A stretch of DNA of 64,000 nucleotides from Bettongia penicillata ogilbyi (taxonomy: Eukaryota; Chordata; Mammalia; Diprotodontia; Potoroidae). Positions within the stretch are counted from its first letter, which is position 1, and each line of letters begins with the position of its first letter. Shown here piece after piece: positions 23,127-33,960 of the stretch. The translations under genes and the position numbers were made by a program. The notes below the pieces were generated by a model. It was not told where the DNA came from and searched no databases. It saw only the letters and a program-made list of their open reading frames with translations. The DNA is taken from NCBI GenBank assembly GCA_023548195.1, contig JAJHZJ010000335.1:4807967-4871966 (forward strand), in the 5' to 3' direction.

Positions 23127-23150
23127 TTCACAGATACCAGGTTAAGAATT

Positions 23151-25166
23151 CCTATAGAGTGAAAGAGGGACTCATTGGAATGTTGGGTTCCTTATTAAGC
23201 AACCCCAAATTTGTTTCTCTTCCAAAGGAGTCTATACCACAGGGTGGCACTATGAGTCTGGGGACTGACTATGTCTCTTTGGAAAGAGGGAGTACCTGGA
23301 ATGACAGGGGCTGCCCCTCTGGCAATCTCATGTTCAGTTACTTTCTGAGAAAGTCCAAATTACAGGTGACCAAGAGTGTGAAAACAGGAGAGGGAGAGAA
23401 TTATATTTGTTGCTTATGAGCTATCTGTTTTTTATGTGTTTTCTGCATTTTAATGAGTTCTAGTAAGTCCTATATGTCCATATATGTGTGTATGTGGACG
23501 TGTATAGATATGTATACATATAGAATGTATGTGTAGATAGATAGATAGATTTAATTTGTAGTACCCAAAGGCAGTACTGAAACACCAATAATGAAGTACA
23601 GTCACACCTCAGGCTATTGTGACACACCAGTGTCAGCTTCGTTCCCAGTTCATTGGCATGACATAACTGTCCAGGAGATAGTGCTGTGTGTAATAATACA
23701 TCAAGGTAGCAGAATCAGCAGAGAAGTCCAGATCTTTGGCTTTTTCAGGGGCTCCTTTTAACACTGAAATGTACATGTGTGTATATGTATGTTTATATAT
23801 ATATATTTATTATTTATATATGTGTATTTGTGTATACATTTTTATATATATGAGTGCTTGTTTAGGATTTGGCAACCCTGTGACCCCTGAAAACACCTAG
23901 TCTAAACCCTTTATTGTATATATAAGGAAAGCGAAGCTCAAAAATGGTAAATGACTTGCTCAATCATAGTGTCAGAGGCATAATCTGAACCCATGTCTTC
24001 CTGTTTGTACATCGAATCTTTCTTTGATCCAAGGTCCTATATACACTTCCTGTAGGAATTAGATTTCTCAAAGGAAATATGATATAGGGAAAATATGAGC
24101 AAAGATCAAACCTCAGAGTACTCAGGATCAAATCTGGTTCCTATGAGCCCAGAATTTTCTGGGTCACAAGCTAAATAAGCAAAATCCTAACCATTAGACC
24201 TCTCTAAAAGTGTAGTTGGCTGCCTTGGGAAATGAGTCGTTTCAATGTATGTCCTAGATGGCACCATGTTGTGCTAATGCAGGACATCCTTACACAGATA
24301 GGGGTTAAAATAGATGGCTTCTGAGGTCCCTTCTGTGAAGGTTCATTCCAGAGAGGGGAAGAGCCCCAGGGAAATACAGAATGTCTATGAAAATCAGGAT
24401 CTGTTCAGGATCTGAACATCCAAGGAGGACTTCGGTGCTGACCCTGCTAGTTGCATGTGTACTATCTCCTGGACAAAGGCAATTAAAGGTTATTTCATAC
24501 CAACGAACTGGGAATGAAGCTGACGCTGGTATGTTGCAACAGCCCCAAGGTGTGACTGCCTCATTATTGGTGTTTTGAGGCACTGCCTTTGGGTACTACA
24601 AATGGTGTGGATCATAGAGGCAATTCATTTCGAAGCTGCTGATTATAGCAAATGAGGCTCTCGTGCTCAGGCAGGAGATCCATCAGGCTATGAGTCCAAT
24701 GGGACATCGTGACCCCAGGCTCTGTTAGTGTTTGAAAAGATATGCTGGCTTTGTTGAGATGTTGGGAGGGAAAATGTGCCATAGTGACCAAAAACACAAA
24801 CAAACCCAAAAAACAAAAAACAAACCCCAAAACAAAAAACTCTAGTCTCATTTGTACCATTGACCAGAGATGTTATCCTGGGCAAATTGCTTATCTTGGC
24901 TATAGATTCTTTATCTATAAAATGAGAGGGTTAGCCTGGATGATCTCTAAGGCCCCCACCAGCTGTAACTTTCTCGGAATTTTGCAGTATCAGCAGAAGC
25001 CTGGGATTGCTTTCCGCCGCAAGCCTACTAGCAAAAGGTTTTGACTGTTGGAGACCTTTTTCCTGGTGCATGCTGATACATGATTCCAGACTTTCTCAAG
25101 CTGTCTGTTGACCCACGATGCTCTTTGCTGAGTTTGCAAAACTACTCATAAATCCATTTCATCTTT

Positions 25167-25213
<47 letters not shown>

Positions 25214-26640
25214 TGTGTGTGTGTGCGCACGCGCGCACAAAGTTACGGCATTCAGTGATTTGCAAATGACTGCCTGGAGCATTTCTGTGAGAGTTTGCAG
25301 TGAATTGAAATAGAGTAGTCTCTGGACTCAGGGTCTTTGTTTCCTGGTTCCTGGTTATCATCTGTAAATGATTAAATTTGGCTCTGCTGAGCACTATGAA
25401 GCATTCATCTCTAATAGACAGCACTGGTTCTTGTCCTCAAGAAGTTCCTATTCTCAAATATATGCACTTACGTAGATCTGTAATTTTAGATAGCTTTAGA
25501 ACTGTCACACAGCTGAGTGTGGGAAATGAACCTCCGTACACATTAAACCAGTTATCTATTCTTGAAATACCGTAGGATGCCAGAGGAAGTCAAAGGATGC
25601 CAGAAAACTCTTTGGGCAGAATCCTTGTTGCCTAGCGATATGAAATATACTGGTTAGATTAATGTAAAAAAGTAGTGGGAGATTTTCCACTGTTTGAGTG
25701 ATTTTTACATGTCAGGACAATAAAGGCATGTACAGTAAATAGTAAGCAGAAATGATGCTGTTTAATCATACACATACCGGTAGATGATTTGTATGCTAGT
25801 GGGTTGTGAGATCTCAGCTCCTTATTCCTTTGCATTCTGTCCTCCCACTCCCCGTCCCATTGCCTGGTTTTGGCTGGAGTCCACAGTATGACATGATGAC
25901 TCCAGGAGCAGACAAGAGCCTGTCAGAAGGATTCCAACCCAAGCCTCTGCTTGAAAAGGAATGCCATAAAAGTGTTATGGTCCAGTAGCTGCAGAGTTCA
26001 CTTAAAGAGGGGCAAGCCAGGAGGCTTTGGAGTCAGCAAGATCTTGAAAAGTGCTGCAGATAAAGCCTGAATACTCTGCACTTGGGAATCATTCTAGTTC
26101 ACTTCACTGCACGGAACTGCAGGCTTGTCCTAAGATCCACGGGTCGGAAAGCACATAATAATGACTGACCACCAAGATCATGTCACAGCAACACTGACAA
26201 CATGTTGGCTGACCCATTAGTCTGGAGGGAGCCACAGCAGCAACACTGGCTCAGGAATGACACTGAAATCCTCCTGCTATCTCTGAAGAATTTGGAGTAC
26301 AATTATAATTTTTTACCAAGTTTTCTATAAATTTGCAGGCACAACAGATGTGGCCGCCCCCAATCTTGAGTGCAAATGGCTGAATATACTGAGCATGATG
26401 AGAGCTCAGCTCAGTGGAGAAATAAGATGAGTCTTGATCTGAAGTTTTGGACCTTTATTCCTTTCAAAGGCTTGCTCTGCACAGCCCCTTATTAGCTCCA
26501 ACACACTGGCCAAGTCACTGCTTTGCTTAGCCCCGTAGCTTAGCTAAGTTTCCTTATGTGTACCATGGCCTACCTCAACAGGTTCTTGTGAGCATCAACC
26601 ACTCACTATGCCTGTATCCTTCCCTGGACACCACTTCCCT
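23151..26640. other. intergenic, no gene seen
   Basis: AT-rich DNA with microsatellite-like TATG/GATA stretches at 23470-23551 and 23775-23860, an A-rich run at 24785-24840 followed by a MIR-like piece (CTATAAAATGAGAGGGTTAG), and a (TG)n/(CG)n tract at 25168-25238. Open frames are short and show no family features. Confidence 0.6.
25168..25238 (+). repeat. (TG)n tract with embedded CG steps
   Basis: A 70-bp alternating purine-pyrimidine run, mostly TG, with GCGCG and GCACGCGCGCAC near its end. Confidence 0.95.
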
Positions 26641-26899
26641 CTAAATGTTGTCTTGCCTATTAGTCAGAGACAAGAAGACAGTAAAGCTCCTACTTTGTGC
26701 CAGGCCTGTGCTAAGTGTTGGAGATACCAAAAAAACCCAACAATGAATCAACCCCAAACAAGGTCCCTATTCTCAAAAAGCTCATATTCTTTGCTTAAAT
26801 TTTGAGTTTTTCTTTCTTTTTAGTTTTCATAGCTCCTATTCCAATGGGGAAAAACCACACAAACAACTACAAACATACCACATATTGAAAGGGTAGGTA

Positions 26900-27690
26900 G
26901 AAGCACCAGAGTTGGGGGAACAGGGAAAGAGACTAGAGCTGAGTGTCAAAGGAAGCCAAGAATCCAAGGTGAGAAGGGACAGCATCTCAGGCCAGGGGAG
27001 CCACTATGGCATATTCTCCTGAATCAAGAGTCAGAATGTTTTGCCAGAAGAACAACATTGGAGCTGGATCAGAGAGTGGGCAGGGGGGGTTGGAAAGGCA
27101 GAAAGGGCTATATATACCAGAGGAGCCTGGAAGTCATTAGGAACCACTGGAGTTTCTTTAGTACTGGGTATAGTGTGGTCGCATTTGGGCTTTAGGAAAA
27201 TCAGCTTTGGTAGCTGAGGAATGGATTTAGGAAGAGACTTGAGGAAAAAAGACTGACCAGAAGGCTATTGTAATAGGCTAAGTGTGAGCTAGTGAGGGTT
27301 TCACTTCGGTTGGATGGGTGAGTGAAGAGAGATGTCATAAATGTAAAAAAAAAAAAAAATGACAAGAAATGATAAGAGGTGGGTATGTGGAGTGGGTATG
27401 GGAATGATACTGAGGTTTCTAGCCCATGTAGCTGTGGTGATGGTGGTGTCCTCAAAAGTACATGAAAAGCTGGGAAGAGAGGAAGTTTGGGGGAGAAAGA
27501 TGATGAGTTGTTTTGGCTACGTCGGATTCGAGCTATCTACAGGACATTCACTTCCCAATGTCCGAGAGGCAGTTGCTAAAGTAGCCCTGGAACTCAGGAG
27601 AAAGATTAGGGTTGAACATATAGATCTGGGAATCATGTGGATAGAGATGATGGTTGAATTGGCAGGAGCTGATGAAATCACCAAATGAGA
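26900..27690 (+). repeat. old interspersed repeat, family not assigned
   Basis: Contains TTAGGAACCACTGGAGTTTC, GACTTGAGGAAAAAAGACTG, GAAGGCTATTGTAATAGGC and GGAACTCAGGAGAAAGATTA. A diverged relative is at 19675-20245 in the same orientation. The pattern is familiar from many mammalian genomes, but I cannot name the family with confidence. Confidence 0.45.
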
Positions 27691-27771
27691 TATCATTACA
27701 GGAATTTTTAACCTGAGGTCTGGGAACTTGCTTTTTTTTATAAATAAAATTTGATAACTATATTTTAATAT

Positions 27772-29364
27772 GTAGTAAGGAGATTAGTGTGTGATCCTTT
27801 GCATATTGTCATTCAGGGCTTATCTTGTAATTCTGACTCATGATGACATTTTAACTTGCTGTGAAAATTGACAAGCTGACTTGCTGAATCTCCCATGCCT
27901 TGGCCTCCCCTCCTTGTATATTCTGATTAGTTACCCTCATTTACCCTTTTCCTTGGTATAAGGATGGTCCAAAGTTAGAACATTGGGTAGTCTTGTGCCT
28001 ACCCTGCATTTAGAGATAAGACCTACCACTACTTAGATAATCAGGGGGAATGCTTCAGTTAGGGGCAGAGAAGGAATATCCTATCCCCACCCAGATGGTT
28101 GAAGGGAATGCCCTAGAAAAACCCCTCTCAAAACCTTAGCCAATGGAATAATTATTGATGATCCCTAGACCCACAGGGATCCCCTACCTCCCTGTTCAGA
28201 ACTTCTTCTGGGTTTTGTGCCACTTATCTCTAGACTACTTCAACTTACTCACTGACTACTGGTGCTGATACATGTCAACATGCTGCTGATTAAGCTTCCA
28301 GTTCAAGACTCCTGAAATTGTCCCTTCCTGACAGAATCTATGTGAGCCAGCTAGATGGATAACAAGCCACACCCATGGAGAGCTAATTAGTAGATGACCA
28401 AAGCTATAACCAAGATTCCTGGCAAATGCATTTCTGTAGACAGAATTGGGCAGGCAGCTCCATGATCACCCCATCTGCTCCAGAAGGAGCAAAGGCCCGA
28501 TCTCTGAAATGCTTGCTTCAAGGAATCCTTCACTTGTATTATCTCTTGGCTCATAAAACATTGCTCAAACTTGGAACTACACAGCCAGGCAGCCACCCTG
28601 ATATACTGGTGAGTATGACACCATGATTTGGGACCTGAACCTCCTTTTCAGTGGGAGAGATTCCTCTATCCTTCTCAATCCATCAATGCTGGTAACCCCA
28701 CCTTCTCAGGCGGGGTTTCCTGCCCTCACTGAGAACAAGAGCCTGAACCGCATTCCTCAGCAACAGGTAATTATTCTAGTCTACCTCTTAGATTCACAAA
28801 CCACTGACCAGGGACAGGATGGGACTTCAGGTACACTGGATCCCAGTGATAGAGAACTCCTCACCTTCTTTGTCCTCTAGCAATACAGTTGACACAGTTG
28901 TCAGGATTCTGAATGGAGTGGAATCAAGAGGGCTTTAGGGCTGGGGGAAGGGCACAATATTGGATAGATAGACTAAGGTTAGTGGGCTTCTTCTAGGACA
29001 TTCCCCCAACTATTTGAACGGGGAGAGGGTGTTCCCTCTCTGCCTCTGAGGATAGGGTACACCCCATGAACATCTAAATGGTGATAGGTCTTATCTCTGG
29101 GTACAGGGTAGGTACAAGACTGCCCAGCGTTTGAACTTTGAATCGTCTTGACACTGATGATGGTCTTATGCCAAGGGACAGAGCAGAGGATGGTGGCTCA
29201 TCAGAACACACAGTGAGGAGAGGCTGAGGCATGGGGGACTCAGCAAGTCAGCTAGTGAATTTCCACAGCAAATCACCCCCAGGTCAGAGTAGCAAAATGG
29301 GCCCCAAATGACAAGATGGAGTTGAAGAAACATTCAAGTATCACAAAGAGATACTCTCACCGCA
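27772..29364. mobile_element. 1.6-kb foldback element with long inverted arms
   Basis: The arms 27772-28140 and 28973-29364 are inverted copies of each other. AGCTGACTTGCTGA at 27874 matches the complement of 29240-29253 exactly; AGAGATAAGACCTACCAC at 28012 matches the complement of 29081-29098 with one change; AACCTTAG at 28132 matches the complement of 28973-28980. Distances from the outer ends agree (102/111, 240/266, 360/384). The central 832 bp has no convincing frame. It sits exactly in the gap of the interrupted TIR element, which argues for one insertion. Confidence 0.65.
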
Positions 29365-29478
29365 CAATTTGGTTTCCTTTGAAATCCTTTGTATTTTTGC
29401 TTTATGCATTTAAAAACATTATCCTCAAAAGGGGTTCATAGTTCCATTATCCATGAGAAGGGGTTCACTAGATTGTGG

Positions 29479-29682
29479 TAAACCCTGCCTTCCCTCTCCA
29501 TGTTCTCAACATACAGATCCATGACCATCTCCAGTCGACCAGATCTCCCAGAAGATTCTGGAAGAGAAAATGAGGCTGGTAATGTGGTCTAGCCCTCCCT
29601 CACTTAAATCCAATTAATCGGCATGTCATGGCATCACCTACATGATGTCATAGGCCTCTTTAAGAACAAAGGACAAACTACA
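29479..29682 (+). mobile_element. marsupial SINE with 12-bp target-site duplication
   Basis: Has CCTCACTTAAATCCAATTAA, GTCATGGCATCACCTACATG and the tail GAACAAAGGACAAACTACAA. Flanks ACTAGATTGTGG (29467-29478) and ACTAGATTGGGG (29683-29694) differ by one base. It interrupts the TIR element. Confidence 0.75.
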
Positions 29683-30891
29683 ACTAGATTGGGGTCTATG
29701 ACACAAAGCAGGCTAAGAACCCTTGGTAAAGAGAGAAAGGAGAAGAGGGCCCAGTCCAAGCCTTAGGAGACGCCCAAGGTAGTGGGCCTGCCTTGGATGT
29801 AGATGAAAAGTCATCAGATTATAAATTCCTTGAGGGCAGAGCCCATCTTCAGTTGTACAGAGCTAAGTTCCAAGGAGTGCCAGTAATGAATCCCCCAACG
29901 CAGTGGTCCTGTTCATTTTCACACTGCAGATTTCTGTTGGGATGGAACCAATTACTGTATTTTACAGGAGCTACTATTCAAGGGGGATTTCTTATTTAAA
30001 CTCATAGGGACCTCGCTGTGCTTGTATTCCTGTGCTTAGCGCATAGGAAGCACTTAATAACTGCCTTTTCGTTCATTAATACATCCTTGGTATCCTACGT
30101 ATAGAACACTTTTTTGAAAGCACTCTCCGGATGTAAGCTGTTACTATGGTCACTGCCTGATCAGCTGCTGACATACCAAACCCCATTTCAGTCTCCAGAG
30201 CTCACGCTCCCAGGTTTTGAAACATGGGCTGTGGGAGGACAGCAGCAGGGGGGTCATGGTCTGGAGAACCCAGGGGGCCAGCGCTGACAAATAACTGCAG
30301 ATAACAGGATCAGATTGTCCCTGTGGGGCTAACGTACCTCCTGATCTCCCAGCGTGATTTAGTGTCTGAACCCTTCCTCTTTAACAATTCTAGCAAGGCC
30401 TGTGTTCAGAGGTCTTAAACTTACAGGAAACAGCCAAAATAACCAGAGGCAAGAATTCTGTATTTTACGACTTGCTATGGGTTAGAGCTTCTGCTTGTAA
30501 CCCCCAAAGGCTTCCTGAACATTCCGTTGGTGCTCATGAAGCTGATACCTGGGACATGTGATGTTGGCAGATTGGAGCACTCTCTAAATTGTTCTCCTTG
30601 GACACATTCCAAACCAGAGACCACTGTCCCAATAAACTGGACCAGAACCCTCAGCTTCTAATGTTCCTCAAGATGTTTTAACCTCAAAATAGATTCCTCC
30701 ATGGAAATTTCAATGATTTTCAGACCATTTTTTCCCATGTGAGGTTACCTGCGATTTTGCTGAATACAAATACTTCCTTTGATGACCTACATGCTGTGGG
30801 GGACGGGGGACATGAAGAAAAACACCAGAGCTTCCTCTCTGAGACAACCCAATTGGGACAGCTGGAGGTTGTGACTTGTCCGAGGGAAGCT

Positions 30892-30936
<45 letters not shown>
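30892..30936 (+). repeat. (TG)n microsatellite
   Basis: About 22 uninterrupted TG repeats. Confidence 0.95.
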
Positions 30937-31087
30937 CTAGAAGAGTGGAGAGGTTTGAAGTAATCACCTAATTGGTACCTTGAACAGGCCACATTTCTAA
31001 AAAGCTTGAAAGCCTACCCCCATCATTCCAGCCTGCACCAACTTCAAGTTAGGACTGACATTAAGGTCCTCAGGAAGTAAAGTTCCC

Positions 31088-31305
31088 TTGTTATTGTACA
31101 GTTGTTTTCCATTGTGTCCGACTCTCCATGAACTCATTTGGAGTTTTGTCAGCAAAGTTACTGCAGTGGTTTGCTGTTTCCTTCTCCAGTTCACTTTATA
31201 GCTAAGCAGACAAGGGTCACACAGCTAGTCATTAAGTATCTGAGGCTGGATTTTAACTCAGGAAGATGAGTCTTCCTGACACCAGGCCAGGTGTCCCAAG
31301 GTCTC
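31088..31305 (-). mobile_element. MAR1-type marsupial SINE
   Basis: GTCCGACTCTCCATGAACTC, CAGTGGTTTGCTGTTTCCTT, GGTCACACAGCTAGTCATTA and GGAAGATGAGTCTTCCTGAC are the family's standard blocks, in the same orientation as the copy at 5171-5405. Confidence 0.75.
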
Positions 31306-32239
31306 CTGAGTTTCTGTCATTTCTATAGAGAATACTGTGCCTGTGGTCGCTGGCCTCCAGAAGCACAGAACTGGGCTATCTAGTCAGCCCTAGCTGGGGA
31401 TTTGCTTGGAAGTAGCCCTCTGTGCTTTGAGCTCACAGCGCCTCAAAGGCAATTAAAATCAGATGGAACATGCCTGCTTTTAGTTGCCAGATTCAAACCC
31501 CAGGGAAATCAAGTGTTTTCCACTCAGGAACCTGGGGAATACTTTCCCTCCTGGTTTTCTAGGTAACCCGTGCCTATTTTTGGGGTTAGAATCTCCAAAT
31601 CTTTAGAGCCTGGTGACGTTCTTAAAAAATGATGTTTTAATGGACTACTCATGTAATTAATTTCATTCTTCTGTTTTTACATTTCCTGTCCAGGTGCCCA
31701 AAGGCCTCCAGGCAATCGGTGGGTTGAGAACAAATGAAAAATTATACAAATCCAGGTAGTGTTACAGTGATTTCTACAACACCTCTCAGGCAATTTGTAG
31801 TCGTTTTACAATGCAATTAGCAAGGGCAAATAACCCTCTGATGGGATGATCAGATTACTTATCAAGTTTTATTGGGGTGCAGCAAATTGAGGTACCAAGA
31901 GATGGTCCCACAAATGAGTGGCTGTTGAAACTGGGATTATAACCCTCTTGCTGCCGGGTACACTACTTGAATGTGAAGAGTCATCCAGTCCAGGGATTAT
32001 TTGGAAAACTCTGCCATGGCAGGAAAGGAGAAACTGGGGGTGGCTGGCTGTTTCCCGGCCTTCTCAGATTAGCATACGAGTCATGCCTTAGAAGCGCTGC
32101 CACTCAGCGTCTGCCATCTGCCTCCTGTCCTTTCTTCGGTTCATGTACCCAGTCCTCATAAAGCTCTCTACTCAACACTTAGGGCAACATCACTCCACTA
32201 TTTTTAAATCTACACCCCCTCTCCTCTTTCCTCCACCCC

Positions 32240-33960
32240 TCACACACGCCGTGGGGAGAGCAGGAAAATCAGTCGTGTACGTGCGCCAGAGGGAACGTTC
32301 CGGCCCTGGTCTTCCCCGGAGGCACGCTCCGGGACTGCCGGATAACGGGGTTCCCATGCTGCAGGTGGACTCTGGCTCTGTGACCGCTCCGCAAGGGGTG
32401 ACTGAGGCTGGGGGGTGGGTGAGGCCCTCGATCACCCATCCCCGTGCCCCGCAGCCAGGTGGACAGGCCTGAACGTCTCCGGCGGGGTGGCGCGGTCAGG
32501 GCCACCCAGCTCATCGTCCCTGGGGGGGAACGGGGGAAACAGCCCGGGCCCCGCGGGGGGGTGTGTGTGCTGAGCGCCGGAACAGTCCGGGATCGGTTTG
32601 GGGGCCATCAATAGCAGGCCGAGTTAGAGTCTAAACCAAAGGAGGGGTGCCTGGGAAGGGGCAGACTCGGAGAAACTGCAGACTGGCAAGGGGGTGCCCG
32701 CACGGAATCTCCAGGCGTAGACGCGTCCCGAGCCTGCTCCCGGGGGTCCAGCAGTCGGGCCGTGCCATAGTGGCACCGAGTGCCACCTGACCGGGTCCGG
32801 CCGGGAAGCCTGGCACTCCGCTGCCCGCGAGGACTCTGACCCCGCTCCCTTGGCTCCGGGGGGAAGGGTTGGCCCGGGGGGGGCTTGGCCCGGGGGGGGG
32901 TTGGCCGGGGGGGCTTGGCCCGGCCGGGGGGTGGGCTTGGCTCCAGGGCCCGCTGGCCCTGGCCGGCTCTGGCAGCGGCGGGGGCGGGGCCGGTGGGCTG
33001 GGCTTCCCCGGGGGAGGGCCCCGCGCTCCGGGAGGCAGCGGCACCGGCTGGAGCGGGAGCTGGACGCGGCCCGGGAGCCTTGCGGACCCCCTTCCCCACG
33101 TCCCGCCGCCCCCGAGCCCAGGGACACGGTGAGGCTGGGGAGCGGGGCTCGGCAGCGGGCACAGCCGGGCATGGCTGCGCGGAGGGCGGCGGGAGAAGCA
33201 GAGCCAGCCTCCGCCCCCCGGGAGCCCCCCGGCCCCCCTCCCGACGTGGGGGGCGGGGGGAGGGGAGCGCAGCCCGGGCTGGGGCAGGGAACCCCAGAAG
33301 CCAGGGGAGGCTAGGCCTGGGTGGGGGAAGGGGCCTGGATTCCCCCCCAGCGGGGGCGGGGGCTGCGTGCCCTAGCCCGCCCCGCCCCGCCCCGCCCGCC
33401 CCGCAGGGCTCTAAGCCTCTGGTGCGCCAGGAGTTGGGGGCGGGGGCTGGGGACCCTCTTTCGGACCCCAGATGCGCCCTCCCCCCAAGAGCGCCCCCTC
33501 AGGTGCGAGCCCTCCTTCCTGGGCCCTGCCCCTCCCATTGCCGCGTACCCCCCAACCAAGTTCAGCAAGTTTTGCCAGCGCGGTGGGAGCCCCTTGGCCA
33601 GGCCTCGTCCCCATTCCCCGTGGGCTCTGAGGCATGGACAGCGGGGCTGATGCCCAGGGAGGAGGGCATGTGGGCAGAGCGGGGCCTGGGTACGGGCTGC
33701 CCCTCTGGCCTCCTGAGTGCGTCACCGAGCCAGCCTTGCTGGCGGCGGGCAGGTTGGGTTTCCTGAAGCGTCCCTTTGTTTTGGCCCTCCCTGGGCCCTT
33801 TCTCCGCCCCTTCCCTCTCTCCCCAAAAGCCTTCACCCCCTCCTAGCTTCCATTCTGCCCTGCCGCCTCTCCCGGCTGTTTGCGTGCCGAGGCTTGCTCC
33901 GCCACCGCCTCCCGGCCCTAGGAAGGCAAGCCTAGCTGCGGGGTGGGCCACCCACCCCAA
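32240..33960 (+). promoter_or_regulatory. PACSIN3: large CpG island, probable PACSIN3 promoter and first exon
   Basis: The most CpG-dense block between DDB2 and PACSIN3. It includes G-run-rich sequence at 32865-32935, GC boxes (repeated CCCCGCCCCGCC at about 33378-33406) and a good donor, ACACG/GTGAGG, after 33128 that could close a noncoding first exon. The same-strand start codon of PACSIN3 is 4.6 kb downstream. Large open frames here (up to nearly 300 codons) are caused by GC content and lack protein features. Assignment to PACSIN3 is inference. Confidence 0.5.

Larger units (their letters stand above)
22352..23150 (-). mobile_element. second copy of the short TIR element, split by an L1 insertion
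   Basis: The left part up to 22426 contains AGTTATCAAACTATATTTC and AAGTTCATAG; the right part from 23127 ends CCAGGTTAAGAATTCC. Together they reproduce the inner and terminal sequence of the copy at 371-535. The L1 fragment lies between. Confidence 0.6.
27699..29723 (+). mobile_element. third copy of the short TIR element, split twice
   Basis: Three collinear pieces make up the element: 27699-27771 (TTTTTAACCTGAGGTC to ACTATATTTTAATAT), 29365-29478 (CAATTTGGTTTCCTTTGAAA to the ACTAGATTGTGG target site), and 29683-29723 (GGGGTCTATGACACAAAGC to GGCTAAGAACCC). Their order matches the intact copies at 371-535 and 41504-41683. The first gap holds a foldback element and the second a SINE. Confidence 0.7.
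29724..32240. other. intergenic, no gene seen
   Basis: Contains a CATAGGAAGCACTTAATAAC L2/MIR-type tail (30020-30080), a (GT)n tract (30892-30936) and a MAR1-type SINE (31088-31305). The rest shows nothing recognisable. Confidence 0.6.

Noticed and set aside
32608..33766. Long overlapping open frames on both strands (up to about 293 codons)
   Set aside because: They occupy the CpG island on several frames at once, are dominated by Gly, Pro, Arg and Ala, and show no domain; typical of stop-poor GC-rich DNA.
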